Shown here one piece after another: positions 26,065 through 37,813 of a stretch of DNA of 64,000 nt. The translations under genes were made by a program, and so were the position numbers. A model generated the notes under the pieces. That model did no database searches, was not told the origin of the DNA, and was given only the letters and a program-made list of their open reading frames with translations. Source of the stretch: Amphimedon queenslandica (lineage: Eukaryota; Porifera; Demospongiae; Haplosclerida; Niphatidae); the NCBI RefSeq assembly GCF_000090795.2, contig NW_003546269.1, forward strand, positions 227,358-291,357, read 5' to 3'. The number at the start of each line of letters is the position of its first letter. The stretch's first letter is position 1.

Positions 26065-27401
26065 ATGGCTGCTAGTAGCTCTCGCTTACTTCTCTTATTC
26101 TCTATCTCTCCTCGCTGTTTCCAGAGATTTCAGTCTTATCTAAACCCAGCACAATGCCTTCTACATCAAAAGTTTTATTACCACTCTTCAATGAAACGAA
26201 CCTGCTTGTATAATCGCCCTTTCTCTTCCTCTTACTCCTCTGTAAGATTCGAGGGGTTCCTTAAAAGCAGCTTTATCTTATTATTTAGGCATCATCTGAA
26301 GGACTCAGAGACCCAAATAGCCTTGGAGAAAGGATTTTAACAAGAATAGGTTGGCTAACTGGGTTTTTCTCCAGGAAAGAGGTAACCGTACAGAAATTGT
26401 AAAGTTTTTAGTACTTTGATTGTTAGGTTTTAAAGAGAAGTGCTGTTTTCTTATACAGCAGATGCATCAATGAGATTGACTATGAGAGCTTTATAAAAAG
26501 TAAAATTCAAAATATCCTTCTACCTCTTTTAAAGTTTTTATGTAATTCTATGTTACTCCTCTTTCCTGCAGCTGTTCCACTACCCGACACCTTTGGATCC
26601 TGGTTCCTCATCGCTCACTTGCATATTTGGCTCTTTCTGGTCCGTCTAAAGAGAGAGGGAGAGGACGGGAGGTTCATCACTCACCAGCTGGTCAATATAT
26701 TCTGGACTGACACAGAAGAAAGGATGAGAGCTTTAGGAGTGAGTTTGCATTGGGAAAAGATTATTCTTTATAATAGAATATTTTTAAGCATTTGTTTATA
26801 ATTTTAAGCCCACCATCTACTATTCAACTTTGTTGAAAGCAACTTTGTGGTTACTTTGATCTTAGGGCAACTCTGTTGCCTAAAATAGAACTGAGTTCTA
26901 TTTCAGGCAACAGAGTTGACAGCACATCAAAGTAACCACAAAGTTGCTTTCAAAAAATTTGAATAGTGGATGGTGGGCTTTAGAATTCTTCTCTGACTGC
27001 TGCTTGTAAATTTGTTTTTTAACACCTTGTTAGCACCTAAATGTGTGAACAACTCTACAATTATTTTGCAATAATAATTATTTTGAATTGTGTACTAGGT
27101 GAAGTCAGGTAAGTTAATCCAGGAGAACCTTCACGAGCTGAACCTTCAGTTCCGCGGACTCATCATAGCCTACGAGGAAGGACTCCTCTCAAATGACATG
27201 ACACTGGCAAGCGCCTTCTGGCGTAACTGGATTTCTAAAAAGTCCGAGACTGATCCTGAGGGACTCTCCCAACTGGTAGAGTACGTTAGGAAACAAGTTC
27301 AAGTAATGGACAAAGGAGATACTGATAAATTGTTGAGAGAAGGGACTATAAAAATGGCCAAGTTGACACTTAGAAACGAGACAGACAAGGATTCATCATA
27401 A
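26065..27401 (+). CDS. UQCC1: UQCC1 (CBP3 homologue), complex III assembly factor
   Basis: Exons read in order. MAASSSRLLLLFSISPRC gives a basic, Ser/Leu-rich N-terminus fitting a mitochondrial targeting peptide. ERILTRIGWLTGFFSRKE follows (about 26290-26380), then VLKRSAVFLYSRC with INEIDYESFI (26430-26497), then VPLPDTFGSWFLIAHLHIWL with VRLKREGEDGRF (26571-26738), and a last exon from about 27099 with EGLLSNDMTLASAFWRNW and LVEYVRKQVQVMD. These match the ubiquinol-cytochrome c chaperone domain of UQCC1/CBP3, including the PDTF-SWFL block. In yeast and human the protein helps translation and stabilisation of cytochrome b in the mitochondrial matrix. The penultimate intron contains a PIF/Harbinger-like MITE. 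Confidence 0.88.
26807..26979. mobile_element. PIF/Harbinger-like MITE in UQCC1 intron
   Basis: A 173-bp foldback element begins AGCCCACCATCTACTATTCAA and ends TTGAATAGTGGATGGTGGGCT. Nearly the whole element pairs with itself: inner arms GCAACTTTGTGGTTACTTTG and its complement, and an inner hairpin of GGCAACTCTGTTGCC with TTCTATTT. The 3-bp TTA is repeated directly outside both ends (26804-26806 and 26980-26982). A TWA target duplication is characteristic of PIF/Harbinger (Tourist-like) elements. Arms are almost identical, so the insertion is probably young. Confidence 0.8.
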
Positions 27402-27638
27402 GAACTTTAAAAACAATATTCTTTTTACTAAACTCAATATAATAATAATTATTAATAAATAAACAATAATAATAATAATAATAATGTTCTTTAAGTTTAA
27501 AAAATTTGAAACTATATGTAATAAATTTGAAACTACTATGTAATAAATTTGAATGAATTAAGGGATATAAATTATAGGGGTGGCTCTAAAGAAAATTTAT
27601 TTCATAATACCAGGTTTATATTTTTAAAAATAGACTTT

Positions 27639-30600
27639 CTATAATTCGTAATTTGCAATCTCATGGAGACGTGCATCTCCCAGACTGTCCCAGACCCAGT
27701 CTGGGCTTAATATTGCAACACCATCAGGGACCCCCTGATCCTAAAAGAAAATAAAAATTACAATCAGGATGATTTATCTTGTACTTACGGTTGCAAATTT
27801 TTTATTCTTTGTAAATACATGAGTCACTTCACTAATATCAATATCACTTACTACATCACCATTATAACTAAAAGTGAATAAATAAAATATTTATTATTAT
27901 TATTATTGTTTCAATTTATTACGTACGCTATAATGTATCTCTCTATATCTGTAATGTATCTCTTTATATCTTTTGCTTCAGATAAGGAAGGGTCTATGAG
28001 TGCCTTGACGCCGTCAAATATATCAGGTAGAGGCTGAGGAAAAGAGGTTGTAATAATGAGCCAATGAACAATCAATGGAAAATGTAATAAAAATAGAGAA
28101 TTCTCTTTTCAGCAAAAACCCATTAGTTCCATTGTCATGAAATCCGTGACAAGCAAAACCCATTAGTTCCATATATATGTATTGGAAAATGTAATAAAAA
28201 TGGAGAATTCTTTCCTTTTCAATTTTGGCAAAATTTGGCCCAAGACCATGCACTATAGTACAGGGACTTTGGTCCAATTTTGGAGCACCTTTAAAAATTC
28301 ATAACAAATAATGAAAATGGATTCGTACCTTAACAATCTTAGTACCAGCACAGTATACGCCTAATGCTGTTTCCTACAAATGAAGAATACTTGTAAATAA
28401 AAGCCTCTCCTCCACCTCATATCTCACCCAGGGATGTGAAAACCTCTTTCTATGCTCTTCGTTAGTTTGGTAGCACTTCACTCCGTACTTACAAACCTCT
28501 CTCTCTGACTCTGTCTTCCTCTTCTTAACTGGTGTAGCCTTCTCAGGCACTCTTTTTCTCTTCTTATCTTTGCTCACCTCCATTTCCTCTTCATCGCTTT
28601 GGGCGGAGTCTTTTGAGGTGCTAACCGATGGAAGAGTTATGCTACCCCCTATCTTTCTCTTCTTCACTGGTGTAGCCTTCTCAGGCACTCTTTTTCTCTT
28701 CTTATCTTCGTTCACCTCCATTTCCTCTTCGTCGTCTTGGGAGGAGTCTTTTGACGTGCTAGCCAAAGGAAGAGTTATATCTAGCACAAGAAATGGGTGT
28801 GGTTAATATTAATTATCATAATGTTATAATAATTACCAAGATTTTCTTTGGATTTTTCATATAATGTCTATACAGATGTACAAAAATAACTAGAATGTAC
28901 ATGCACATGTAATTATACTTTCAAACGTTGAAGGTCTGTAGCCGTGTTCCAGTCCTTGTCGTCACGGATACGTGTTACCCTTGGAAACCGTATAGACACG
29001 CCCCCAGCTGTGTGGTTGGTCGACTGTGAAAACTCAGCACCTGTGATTTCCCATACAGGAGCCGACTAGAAAATAATTAAAATTAAAAAATAAAAGTGCT
29101 AACTTTACTTTTGGATCTGATACGACAAGATCAGGCGTCAATCCTTTATTAATGTGTAGCCATGACGGTACTTTACTGTAATCTTTGCTGATCTTCGTCA
29201 TGTCCAATTCGTCTTGAAGCTTCATTATGGTAGCGTCATCATGGCCGTTACCACACTTACAAACAGTACAGAACCTATCGTTTGTCTTATCGTACACGCC
29301 CATTAAAAACACAGACATCAGTCCGCCTAAAAGGGGTGTGGTTAATATGCCCAATTAGCCCCGCCTACCTTTGCTCCCAGTTCCATAATAAGCTCCCAGT
29401 ACGATGAGGTCTGCTGTGTCGGCCATTGCTNNNNNNNNNNNNNNNNNNNNNNNNNNNNNNNNNNNNNNNNNNNNNNNNNNNNNNNNNNNNNNNNNNNNNN
29501 NNNNNNNNNNNNNNNNNNNNNNNNNNNNNNNNNACGATGAGGTCTGCTGTGTCGGCCATTGCTCCTCCCTCAAGGTAATCTTTCTTTACCTGTTCGTGTC
29601 ACATGAGAGTCACATGACAATGAGCTATGAATATCATTAATTATAGTGTGTGCGTACCTTTAACCAATGTCTTTTACCAGGCTCATAAATACTCTAAAAT
29701 ATCAATAAATATTATATAAAAATATTTAAAGTTCTTAATATACTTTAGTGTCTTTAAGTACAAGCCCCTCAAGCCCTTTTTTAATGACAGTCATTATGAG
29801 ATCTGAAAGTTCTTCTGGTTGCTGTAAGAAACGTTTTCATGATCACAATCATGGCTAATTTTAAAATTATTTTTCTACAAACTTTAACTAATTTAGCCTC
29901 GGAGAGCATAATGTGGTTCTTGACTTCCTTAACATTCTCTTCTAATAGTTTACGCCTCTTTATTATCGGGCTAAAGGAAGTGGGCGTGGCAATGGGTGTG
30001 GTTAAGATGGAGACTTACGTATCCAATAAACTCTCTCCATTGAAGTAAAGCAAATCAAAAATGAAGAGGCAGCAAACGGCGTCTTTAAAAGCATTTTTCT
30101 AAATTTCAAAATTAAACAATAATATTTTCGGCCGTAAATGAAAAGTCATCTGATCGATTCCATGTACATGTGCAAGTATGAATATTAAAATTTCCTTTTT
30201 CCATATGTTACCTTGTGGATCCCTAGTGTTCCGAAAGGGAGAGGGTCCCCAGTCTTTATGTCAACCATTAGTACTTCACAGTCTAGTATCATGCTATCGC
30301 CATGGGGACAGGCCTGGGGCAAGTAATCTTTAATATGAGCTACCTGGAAGAAACAAAATATAAATAAATTGGTGAAATGTAAAAAAGTGTATTTTTGCAC
30401 TAATTTATAAATATACAATGTACGCATAGTTATATCAGAAAAATTATAAAAATTGAAATTTTTCTCTTTTTAAATTTTGGGAAAATTTGGCCCAAGACCA
30501 TGTACTGTAGTACAGGGACTTTCTCCTAATTTGGAGCAACTTTAAAAATTCGTAAAAAATCCAAATTTCATTGGAATCAGTTCAAACTTGCTACACAACA

Positions 30601-33054
30601 TAAGAACATGTATATGTATCAAAAAAAGTTATAAAAATGGAAAATTCTCTCCTAGTCATTTTTGGCAAAATTTGGTCAAAATCCCTGTACTATAGTACAG
30701 GGACTTTGGCCCAATTTTTGAGTACCTTAAAAAATTTGTAAAAAATTCAATTTTGATCGGAATCAATTCAAACTTGCTACACAACATAAGAACATATATA
30801 TGTATCAGGAAAAGTTATAAAAACCAAAAATTCTCTCCTAGTCATTTTTAGAAAAATTTGGTCAAAGTCCCTGTACTATAGTACAGGGACTTTGGCTCGA
30901 TTTTAAAGTAACTTTTAAAATTCGTAAAAAATCCAAATTTCATCGGAATCAGTTCAAACTTGCTACACAACATAAGAACATGTATATGTATCAAAAAAAG
31001 TCATAAAAATGGAGAATTCTCTCCTAGTCATTTTTGGCAAAATTTGGCTCGAGACCCTGTACTATAGTACAGGGACTTTGGCTCGATTTTTAAGTAACTT
31101 TTAAAATTCATAAAAAATCCAAGTAATAGTATGACTGCCTGCACCTTGTGTCCCTGTACTGGCTTTAGACTTCTTGAAAAGTATTGAAAAGTAGTTCCTT
31201 GTTTGTGGACTTGGACCCTCTCCCCATCGTACTTAATCTCAGCAAACATTCCATTGGGACACTTCTTCATTGCCATGGCAACTGAACGACAAGCCTCTGC
31301 CTATAAAGAAAGTGCTTAAATATTTTAAATACTTGTCCTCATTTACGAACCAGCATTGGCTTGACTGGAGTCATTAGAGTCACACGGATACTCAACTCTT
31401 TCGTAAGACCGGGTTTTCCGCCTGCACCTTCTTCCGATTTTGAGAGAACTCTCTGGACCACGTCCTCTAAATCATGGGATACCTGAAAAGCTGCATAAGC
31501 ATTTGGATCCAGTGCGTCCATTCTAATTAAAAGAGAGTGTGGGGTCATGTGAGTTTCATGTGACTGTAAGTATTACATGTGTTTGGGTCCAGCGTTGGTC
31601 CTGAGATCATGTTTTATTAGTCTAATGATGTACTTTATGTCATTACCTGTACACCTGGAGGGATTAGGGATTAAGAGTAATGATTCTAATTTAGAGGATT
31701 ACTTTCTTATTATTGATAAAAATTCTTTCTTTTGCTCGTCTTCTTTCGTCAATTTCTCCATCCTATCGAGGAAACTATCAACCTAAAAAAAGCAACAATT
31801 TACTATTAATATTTTCTATTTATTTATTTTGTTCATACATCAAATAATGTTAAGGTGCTCTTAGCAGCTGGTTTTATGACCGATTCTTCCTCAAAAAACT
31901 TCTTTGCTGTTTCAGCCACGTCACCCTTCTCAAGGTCTTCAACCATGTCGTCTAAACTGCACCCGTAAGCCTACAAACAATTGTCAAATGATAGTCACAT
32001 GATGTTCTTGAGTACTTGACTAAGTATTTTGACAATTTGCTTGCTCTGGAGGTTGTACACTCTTTTCTTCCCTGCCCCTGGTAGGAGGAGCTTTACAAGT
32101 AGATAAAGATCTCCGCTAAACCCATCTAGTAATTAAAATTAATTTGACTAATATATGCATCAGAAAATGTAATAAAAATGGAGAATGCTCTCTAAAACAT
32201 TAATTTTCTGTAAAAATTTTGACACGACTAATTCACTTTCTCTCCTCTGACCTCCGCTGTTCCCTCTCTTGATGTAATTCTGAACTAGTTTAGTTTTTGA
32301 GTTATAGCTGGGTTCATTCTCAAGGTCCTCACATAACCTCCGATACTGCCTAAAAGAATTGTCAGGATTGCTACTTCCGCCAGCCCCACCCCCTTCACTG
32401 CTAGTAGGTGTGGCTGTGGTTGGAGCCAAGGCCTTTACTGGTGACACTGTAGCTCCCGAGGCTGAAGCTCCTCCACCTCCTTTTTTGGGCGTGACTGGTA
32501 AAGTTGTTTGAGTCTTTTTCTTTGATCCTTTAGCAGGTGACTTTGGAGCGAAATCTATGAATGTCAAAAACTGTCACTCATTATAAAATAAGAATGACTC
32601 CCTTACCTTTTATGAATTGTTTTATTTCGTCTTTCTCTGGGTCCTTGAGGTTTGAAAAACCTTCCAAGTCGGCCGGCGACTCGATCTTCTTTGTAGTAGC
32701 CCTGGCTCTCTGGAGCGTCTCAAACATACAGCGACTATGATACCAGACCTTCATATCACCTCCATCATCACTGAAAATTAATAATAAACAATAAATTTTA
32801 TAGCAGATTCAAATTATCCTATAGTACTGGTACATTATTATTATTTTAAATTAAAGTGTAAATTCAAAAATTTTATTAGACACGCAATTTTTCGTAAATA
32901 ATAAAAGAATATTTAGATCTTATCATCACCTGAAAGGGTTTGGGGTTATTTTCCCTATCCTGCAGACTCCTTTCTCTATCTTACTCTTGCATTTCTTGCA
33001 ACTGCTCCGTCCTGTGGTCGCATATTCCACACAATACCTTGCCTCGGACGCCAT
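27639..33054 (-). CDS. LIG3: DNA ligase III with N-terminal zf-PARP, extra PBZ finger and C-terminal BRCT
   Basis: The start (33054) gives MASEARYCVEYATTGRSSCK followed by CKSKIEKGVCRIG, a PARP-type zinc finger, the hallmark of LIG3. Then come a Lys/Pro-rich linker, the DNA-binding domain (RQYRRLCEDLENEPSYNSKT), and the nucleotidyltransferase with catalytic Lys in AEIKYDGERVQVHKQG (about 31240). ACPHGDSMILDCEVLMVDIK, LGAYYGTGSKG and KISKDYSKVPSWL follow. A 46-residue linker is tandemly duplicated (KKRKRVPEKATPVKKRK twice). Next is a PBZ-type zinc finger (CKYGVKCY with HRKRFSHP, about 28430-28493), then a BRCT domain (PLPDIFDGV, SPDWVWDSLGDARLH) ending at 27639. LIG3 seals nicks in base-excision, single-strand-break and mitochondrial DNA repair; its BRCT usually binds XRCC1. 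The assembly gap at 29431-29533 interrupts one exon. Confidence 0.9.
28070..28300. repeat. Palindromic dispersed repeat, LIG3 intron
   Basis: A degraded copy with CATGCACTATAGTACAGGGA at about 28249-28268, plus two nearby copies of a short AAAACCCATTAGTTCCAT motif (28115-28132 and 28158-28175). Flanks AATTTTGGCAAAATTTGGCC match the other copies. Confidence 0.75.
29431..29533. other. Assembly gap (103 N) with duplicated edges
   Basis: The 30 bases just left of the gap (29401-29430) are identical to the 30 just right of it (29534-29563). Deleting the Ns and one copy restores an unbroken LIG3 exon (minus strand MADTADLIVLGAYYGTGSKG), so the gap is most likely an overlap that the assembler failed to merge. 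Confidence 0.92.
30430..31125. repeat. Tandem array of palindromic repeat, about four units of 186 bp, LIG3 intron
   Basis: The perfect palindrome CCCTGTACTATAGTACAGGG recurs at 30683-30702, 30869-30888 and 31055-31074, exactly 186 bp apart, with a variant near 30497-30516. Each unit also contains TCAAACTTGCTACACAACAT and AATTCTCTCCTAGTCATTTT. The array fills most of one LIG3 intron. Confidence 0.92.
32150..32220. repeat. Fragment of dispersed repeat, LIG3 intron
   Basis: About 70 bp (TATGCATCAGAAAATGTAAT, AAAATGGAGAAT) matches the segment that lies between palindromes in the longer arrays. The palindrome itself is absent. Confidence 0.55.
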
Positions 33055-33205
33055 TTTGAGCCACACCTTTGCGTGGGAGAAAGATATTTATCACGTGACC
33101 ATTTTAGCGCACTAATAGGCGTGGCCAGCACGTGGTGTGGCCGGTCATATGATACTGCAAGCTTAGCTCTCCTCTCTCTCACTCTTTCCCTGGTCTCTCT
33201 TGCTA
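33055..33205. promoter_or_regulatory. LIG3 / membrane-protein divergent promoter (151 bp)
   Basis: Short gap between two outward-facing start codons. CAAAATGGCGTC, a YY1-like motif, overlaps the LIG3 start (33050-33061 on the minus strand). CACGTG occurs near 33093 and again near 33129 (AGCACGTGGTG). Bidirectional action is inferred from spacing. Confidence 0.5.
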
Positions 33206-34266
33206 ATGGCAGTCCATTTGGAGAGGAGAGGGATACTGAGGGCTAGTGTGAACATTGTTAGAGTCCTTATAGGAGTCTCTCTCGTCCTACTCTCAGGAGT
33301 TCTCTCTGAAAGTGGTGGAATCCTCAATCGCTGTAGAGGTGGTTTTGCCAACCTCTCTTCCATCAGCTACTGGCCAAGACACGATATATCTAGGGAGCTC
33401 TTCTCCCTCCTCACTGGCCTACTAGTGGTGAGATAGACCTCAATAATTAATACATGTACATTTAGATGCAATTTGATGTATCATACAAGTACATTGTATA
33501 TTAAAGCATAAATCTCAATTCTTGTATAATGAAGGCCTTGCAGTTCACTGTACGCATAATAGATTCAACTATTTTAAACACTCTTTCTTCAGTTTGTAGT
33601 AGGTGGCCTACACTTAAGAGCTGGTCTTTTAGTATGGCTACTCACGCAATGGAGTCTATTTGTTGGGTGGGGTTCATATATGAACGTTGGTAGCTCTGAG
33701 ACCGACACAAACAGGTAATAAACATGACATACATGTACTTTTTATGTTCATGTACACTTATAGTTGTTAAATTAGATTAATGAGGTCTTGTTTATTGATT
33801 TGTTAATAATGGAACTGTGTGAATGCTATAGCTTCGCATTATCTTTATCAATTATGCTATTAGTATTTTTACTTGTTTGTTTATTATGATATAATCTTGT
33901 ATGTGCTAAATGTATAACCGTGTCCATCTTGTGCTAATTTGATTATTTAATACTATCGGAATGTTATATACTGTCAGCTTGTATAAGCTCTACATGGTAG
34001 TATAGGGCTGATGTTTTTCTTAGCATTTATAAATTTTATTCATGAGTCAGTTGATTTGATTTAATGAGATTCACAATGGGTCATGTGATCATGTGACACT
34101 AGCGTGAATTCAAAAACAGTCCAGTTGCGGATATTCATGCTTTATCAATGCCCTCTATTCTTTATTTCCTTATTTCTTTCCTCCTCAATTTTTCTCATAT
34201 ACCCCTAACATGTTAAATGATTCTGAAACTCACTTTTCTATTCGTAATGTTATAAGCTTCATTTAA

Positions 34267-34298
<32 letters not shown>

Positions 34299-35468
34299 AG
34301 TCGTTCAGGTATATTTGACTGGTTGCTTGGAAGACAGGAGGAACATTGGGATTATACTCAACGTGTCCTGAGAGAATATTCCGGAATGTCTCTCAGAGGA
34401 CTCATATGGACCGCACCTCAAGGCTACGCCCTACAACAGCTAGGCTTTGGCTGGCAGTACAGCCTCTCTGGTAGTCTAATGGGCCCAGTGTATTTTGTAG
34501 GCTCTAGAACTGGTATTGGAGACAACGATGGTAACTCAACGCGTCACGGGGAAAATGATTTCTTTGATTCTACGACTGCCTACTCCGAGTACGTGTGGGG
34601 CACACTAGTCTGGTTCTTTCTTATTGTATCGTGTCTGACTCAGCTAGTTCACTCCGTGAGGGTTTGGGTCTACAACAGGAGCAATCCACTCACCCCCAAT
34701 AATCCAGTGAATCCTCAGAGTCGGTATAACGCTCGTTTGTACGCGTCTCTCAATGTCTTCCCATGTGAGGTGATCTATAATATAATATTCGCTGTACTTT
34801 GGGCTCTGTTCGCTTCGTCCATTATTTTTTATTCTCTTATAAACCAGTCTGATATCCGTAACAAGGCACAGACGTTTTTCGGTCTGACTGTATCGACACT
34901 CTCTCTTACCTTTTTTATCGGTTGGAGGTGGGGTTCCTGCTACCATGGACTAAAGCAAAGGAGAGAAGCCACTAGTGATGCTAGCAATCTAGTCCAAGTC
35001 ACTCCAGTAACGAGAAGACAGCAGCAACACTTATACAGGGCAGCGAACGACCTTGAAAGAGGAGGGGGAGGAGGAGAGCAAGAGACAGATCCTCTTTTAC
35101 CCTGGCCGTACTCCCATCCTGATAAAGCATACGCTAACCGTCGCTCCCCTGTCCCCTGTGATTCTCTTCCTCTTTCGTCCACTAACAGTGCATACAGTCC
35201 AGTGTTATTCTCCTCCAGGACTGCCGTCAATAATAGACAGAGGGTAAGACGAAGGAGTGGCCGTTACTCGAGATTCTCGCTATCTTGTATCATGGCTTGG
35301 GCCTTCCTTGAAAAGTGGGTGTGGCTAGATTTCTTTGCCATTTCCCGTCACCTGATTGGTTTCGTGTCGCTAGCGGCAACAGCTGTTACTTTGGTTACGA
35401 CTTCAATTGCGTTTGTATGGGATATTGAATCGCCCAGATTCAGAACTAACATTAGTTGTTATGATTGA
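33206..35468 (+). CDS. Unrecognised multi-pass membrane protein (three exons)
   Basis: Exon 1 (33206 to about 33427) gives MAVHLERRGILRASVNIVRV with a first hydrophobic segment (LIGVSLVLLSGVL) and SRELFSLLTGLLVV. Exon 2 (about 33593-33715) gives FVVGGLHLRAGLLVWLLTQW. Exon 3 starts near 34301 and is long (stop at 35468). It includes RGLIWTAPQGYALQQLGFGW followed by QYSLSGSLMGPVYFVG, helices at TLVWFFLIVSCLTQLV, VIYNIIFAVLWALFASSIIF and TLSLTFFIGW, a hydrophilic Arg/Gly-rich segment (ERGGGGGEQETDPLLPW) and two final helices. I count about eight possible helices. I do not recognise the family; no transporter or receptor motif is evident. The ETDPLLPW segment resembles an acidic-dileucine sorting signal. 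The start is the first ATG in frame; a TTG six bases upstream was not used. Confidence 0.65.
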
Positions 35469-35730
35469 TGTGCATAAATGAACATGAGCAGCAAAACGAA
35501 ATACCAGTATATATACATGCATATGTATCTATTATGTCATAAAGTTATTATTATTATTATTATTATTTTTAATATCATTACAAATTAAAGTGCAATGAAT
35601 GACAATTTAATGTACAAAGCAGCTTTGAGCTAATTGTCACTGTGGTAACAGAATCAAATTAGAAAATGGTTAACGTTTGTCAACAGTAAAAAGTATACGA
35701 AATGCACAAAAAATGATCCAAGTCCCTTCT

Positions 35731-37703
35731 CTAATCAGCATACTGTATAGAAAGCCTGCAGCTGTCAGCACTAACTTCCTGAAGACCTGTTGAATGCTCT
35801 CCGATTGTACTCTCTGACGACAAAATAGAATTATTCTCCTCCTCTTCCTCTGTCTTATCAAATATCATGTTTCGGCGTTTCTTGTACAGGACTTTCAGGC
35901 AGCATGTAAAACGACAACAGAATCTGAAACAAGGGCAGTGTTTAAAGCAGAGCTTGAAAGTGGAAGCACAAATAAGGCTCCTCGTCTTTGAGTTGAAGAT
36001 AATGAAGAGAAGAGCATTAGCCCAGCCTTGACCACCTTCACCAATAGCCTACAGAAAGAAGGAAGCATCACAAAATTGTATGTGGAATCAATTGACAATA
36101 GTAAAGAAAGCTTCAATGGAAAGACAATGTGTGAATGTCCATTATCAAGAATGAGGTGAGTATAGTGTTTATAAGTCCTTATCAATCCTTACAATAGTCA
36201 AAACAATCCAGTATATGTGACCATAATTGACAAAAGGTACCTTATGGCGGGTAGTGAAATTTGTCTTTCTAGCCTAAGAAATCTAACTTCCTGAGCCCCA
36301 TTTATCATAAAATTACTCCACAGGATGCAAAAAGTTGCCATGAAACTTTTAGAAACAATGATTGTCTAACAAAGCACTCACAGGTTGATATTTTCCATTA
36401 TAATGATCAATTTTAAAATCCGCCATAAGGGCCCTTTTGTCAATTATGGTCACATATGTTATACATAAAAAAACAATACACATTGGCTATAGTAAATTTT
36501 AAATTGGTGAATACATACTTCTAATATTCCTAATACAAAATGGATGATGTAGACAGGATAAATGACACAGCCTTTGTCGAAATACTTTGACACGGAGAGT
36601 ATAAAAAAGATTTGAATGAAACCCCAGATTCTCAGTAATATGAACGCCATCGGAATCATGAGGAGTTTATTGTCAATTTTATTGAGAGAGTTTTGTATGA
36701 GTGCTCCGCTGATTGTACTGGACTCGGCTTTCACTCTACGCTTCTAAAAAAAGAAACAGAAAATGTAGAGGAGGAAAAAAAAGAGGGAGGGAGAGTTTGT
36801 GTAGCACTTGCAATAACAATCTTTTGGTTTAAGATAATGCAGCATACTAATACATAGTATTTGTTATCTTTGCAGCTTTCGATATAATACATTTACAACA
36901 ACTGCGTGTTAAACTTTCCACCCCTTTTCTTCCCCTTGAAATCTCTCTCTTACTCTTACCATTTTAAACACAAATATCTTGATGATCGAATACAGTATTA
37001 TGATAAGTACATAGGTCAGAAACTCTGGAACCACCCTTGCTATTAAAAGGGGCGTCATGACATTCTCGTTCAGCCAACTTTTCTTAGCATACGAGACCAT
37101 GGGGTCTTTCACAAAGCACCAGTTTGAGGCGGAGTAGAGTGAGAAACCCAAACTATTAAACAGCAAAAGAGGGAAGGCTATGAGAATCGGCAGCCCCCAA
37201 GAAATTATGTGACAGTACGGGATCATTTTACTAGCGGCCCTGTTCTTTGCAAAAGAGATTGAGAGGAAGAGGTAAATGGCTAGAGCAGAATTCCAGCTGT
37301 AGGAGCTTAGCTGTGACCAGGTCGTGATGTAGCTCTGTATGGAGCAAATGGTGTCAAACGTGTTACAGTCTCCGCTTCCATTTGCAGAGGATAAATGAGT
37401 CAAGTAGTTGATGTCTCCCGCCATGTAGCCCATTGAAGTGACTAGGTCTGCTATGGATAGGAAAGTGATGATGGCCCGGGAGCCTGAACGTAGCTCCTTG
37501 AAGAATACATAGCTCAATATGATAGATAGGGATCCTAGGCAAGATAGGGCGCAAGAGACCAGCGACACATAAGTAGGAGTCGGCCCAAGATACAAGTTAT
37601 ACTGACTGTCTTCATTGCTTCCCGAACAGTTGATGCTGTATTGACTTGGACAGAGGACTTCTGCGCTGGTTAGCTCTATCTCTGGAGTTTTCCAAGAAGA
37701 CAT
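35731..37703 (-). CDS. GPR157-like seven-transmembrane receptor A
   Basis: Three exons. Exon 1 (37703 to about 36957) carries helices 1-5: CALSCLGSLSIILSYVFFKE followed by LRSGSRAIITFLSIADL, SIQSYITTWSQLSSYSWNSA, HIISWGLPILIAFPLL and a conserved NWCFV. Exon 2 (about 36745-36520) carries IPMAFILLRIWGFIQIFFIL (helix 6 region). Exon 3 (about 36050-35731) carries EGGQGWANALLFIIF (helix 7) and a Cys-rich, acidic C-tail ending CRLSIQYAD. The layout and the LRS-R/ADL, SWG-P and WCF motifs match vertebrate GPR157, an orphan receptor related to the cAMP-receptor/adhesion-like clan and, in vertebrates, tied to primary cilia and Gq signalling. Ligand here unknown. A mariner-like MITE sits in the second intron. 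Confidence 0.82.
36216..36454. mobile_element. Mariner-like MITE in GPCR intron
   Basis: Terminal inverted repeats of about 35 bp start TGTGACCATAATTGACAAAA and finish TTTTGTCAATTATGGTCACA, with CTTATGGCGG and CCGCCATAAG continuing the pairing. A TA dinucleotide lies immediately outside each end, the usual target duplication of Tc1/mariner elements. The interior (239 bp in total) has no transposase. Confidence 0.75.
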
Positions 37704-37813
37704 TTTAGAATTCAGAGTATCAGGCCATGCAAATAATTAGCCACACCTTTTAATAACTAAAATTAAACATTAATACATTCAACATTAATAATAATATTCA
37801 TTATCCATCAGGC

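Noticed and set aside
29355-29640. Frames containing runs of X across the N gap
   Set aside because: Artefacts of the assembly gap; the true content is one LIG3 exon.
30430-31125. CRISPR-like array
   Set aside because: The period is regular, but the repeat is the whole 186-bp unit with no unique spacers, and it is in an intron of a eukaryotic gene.
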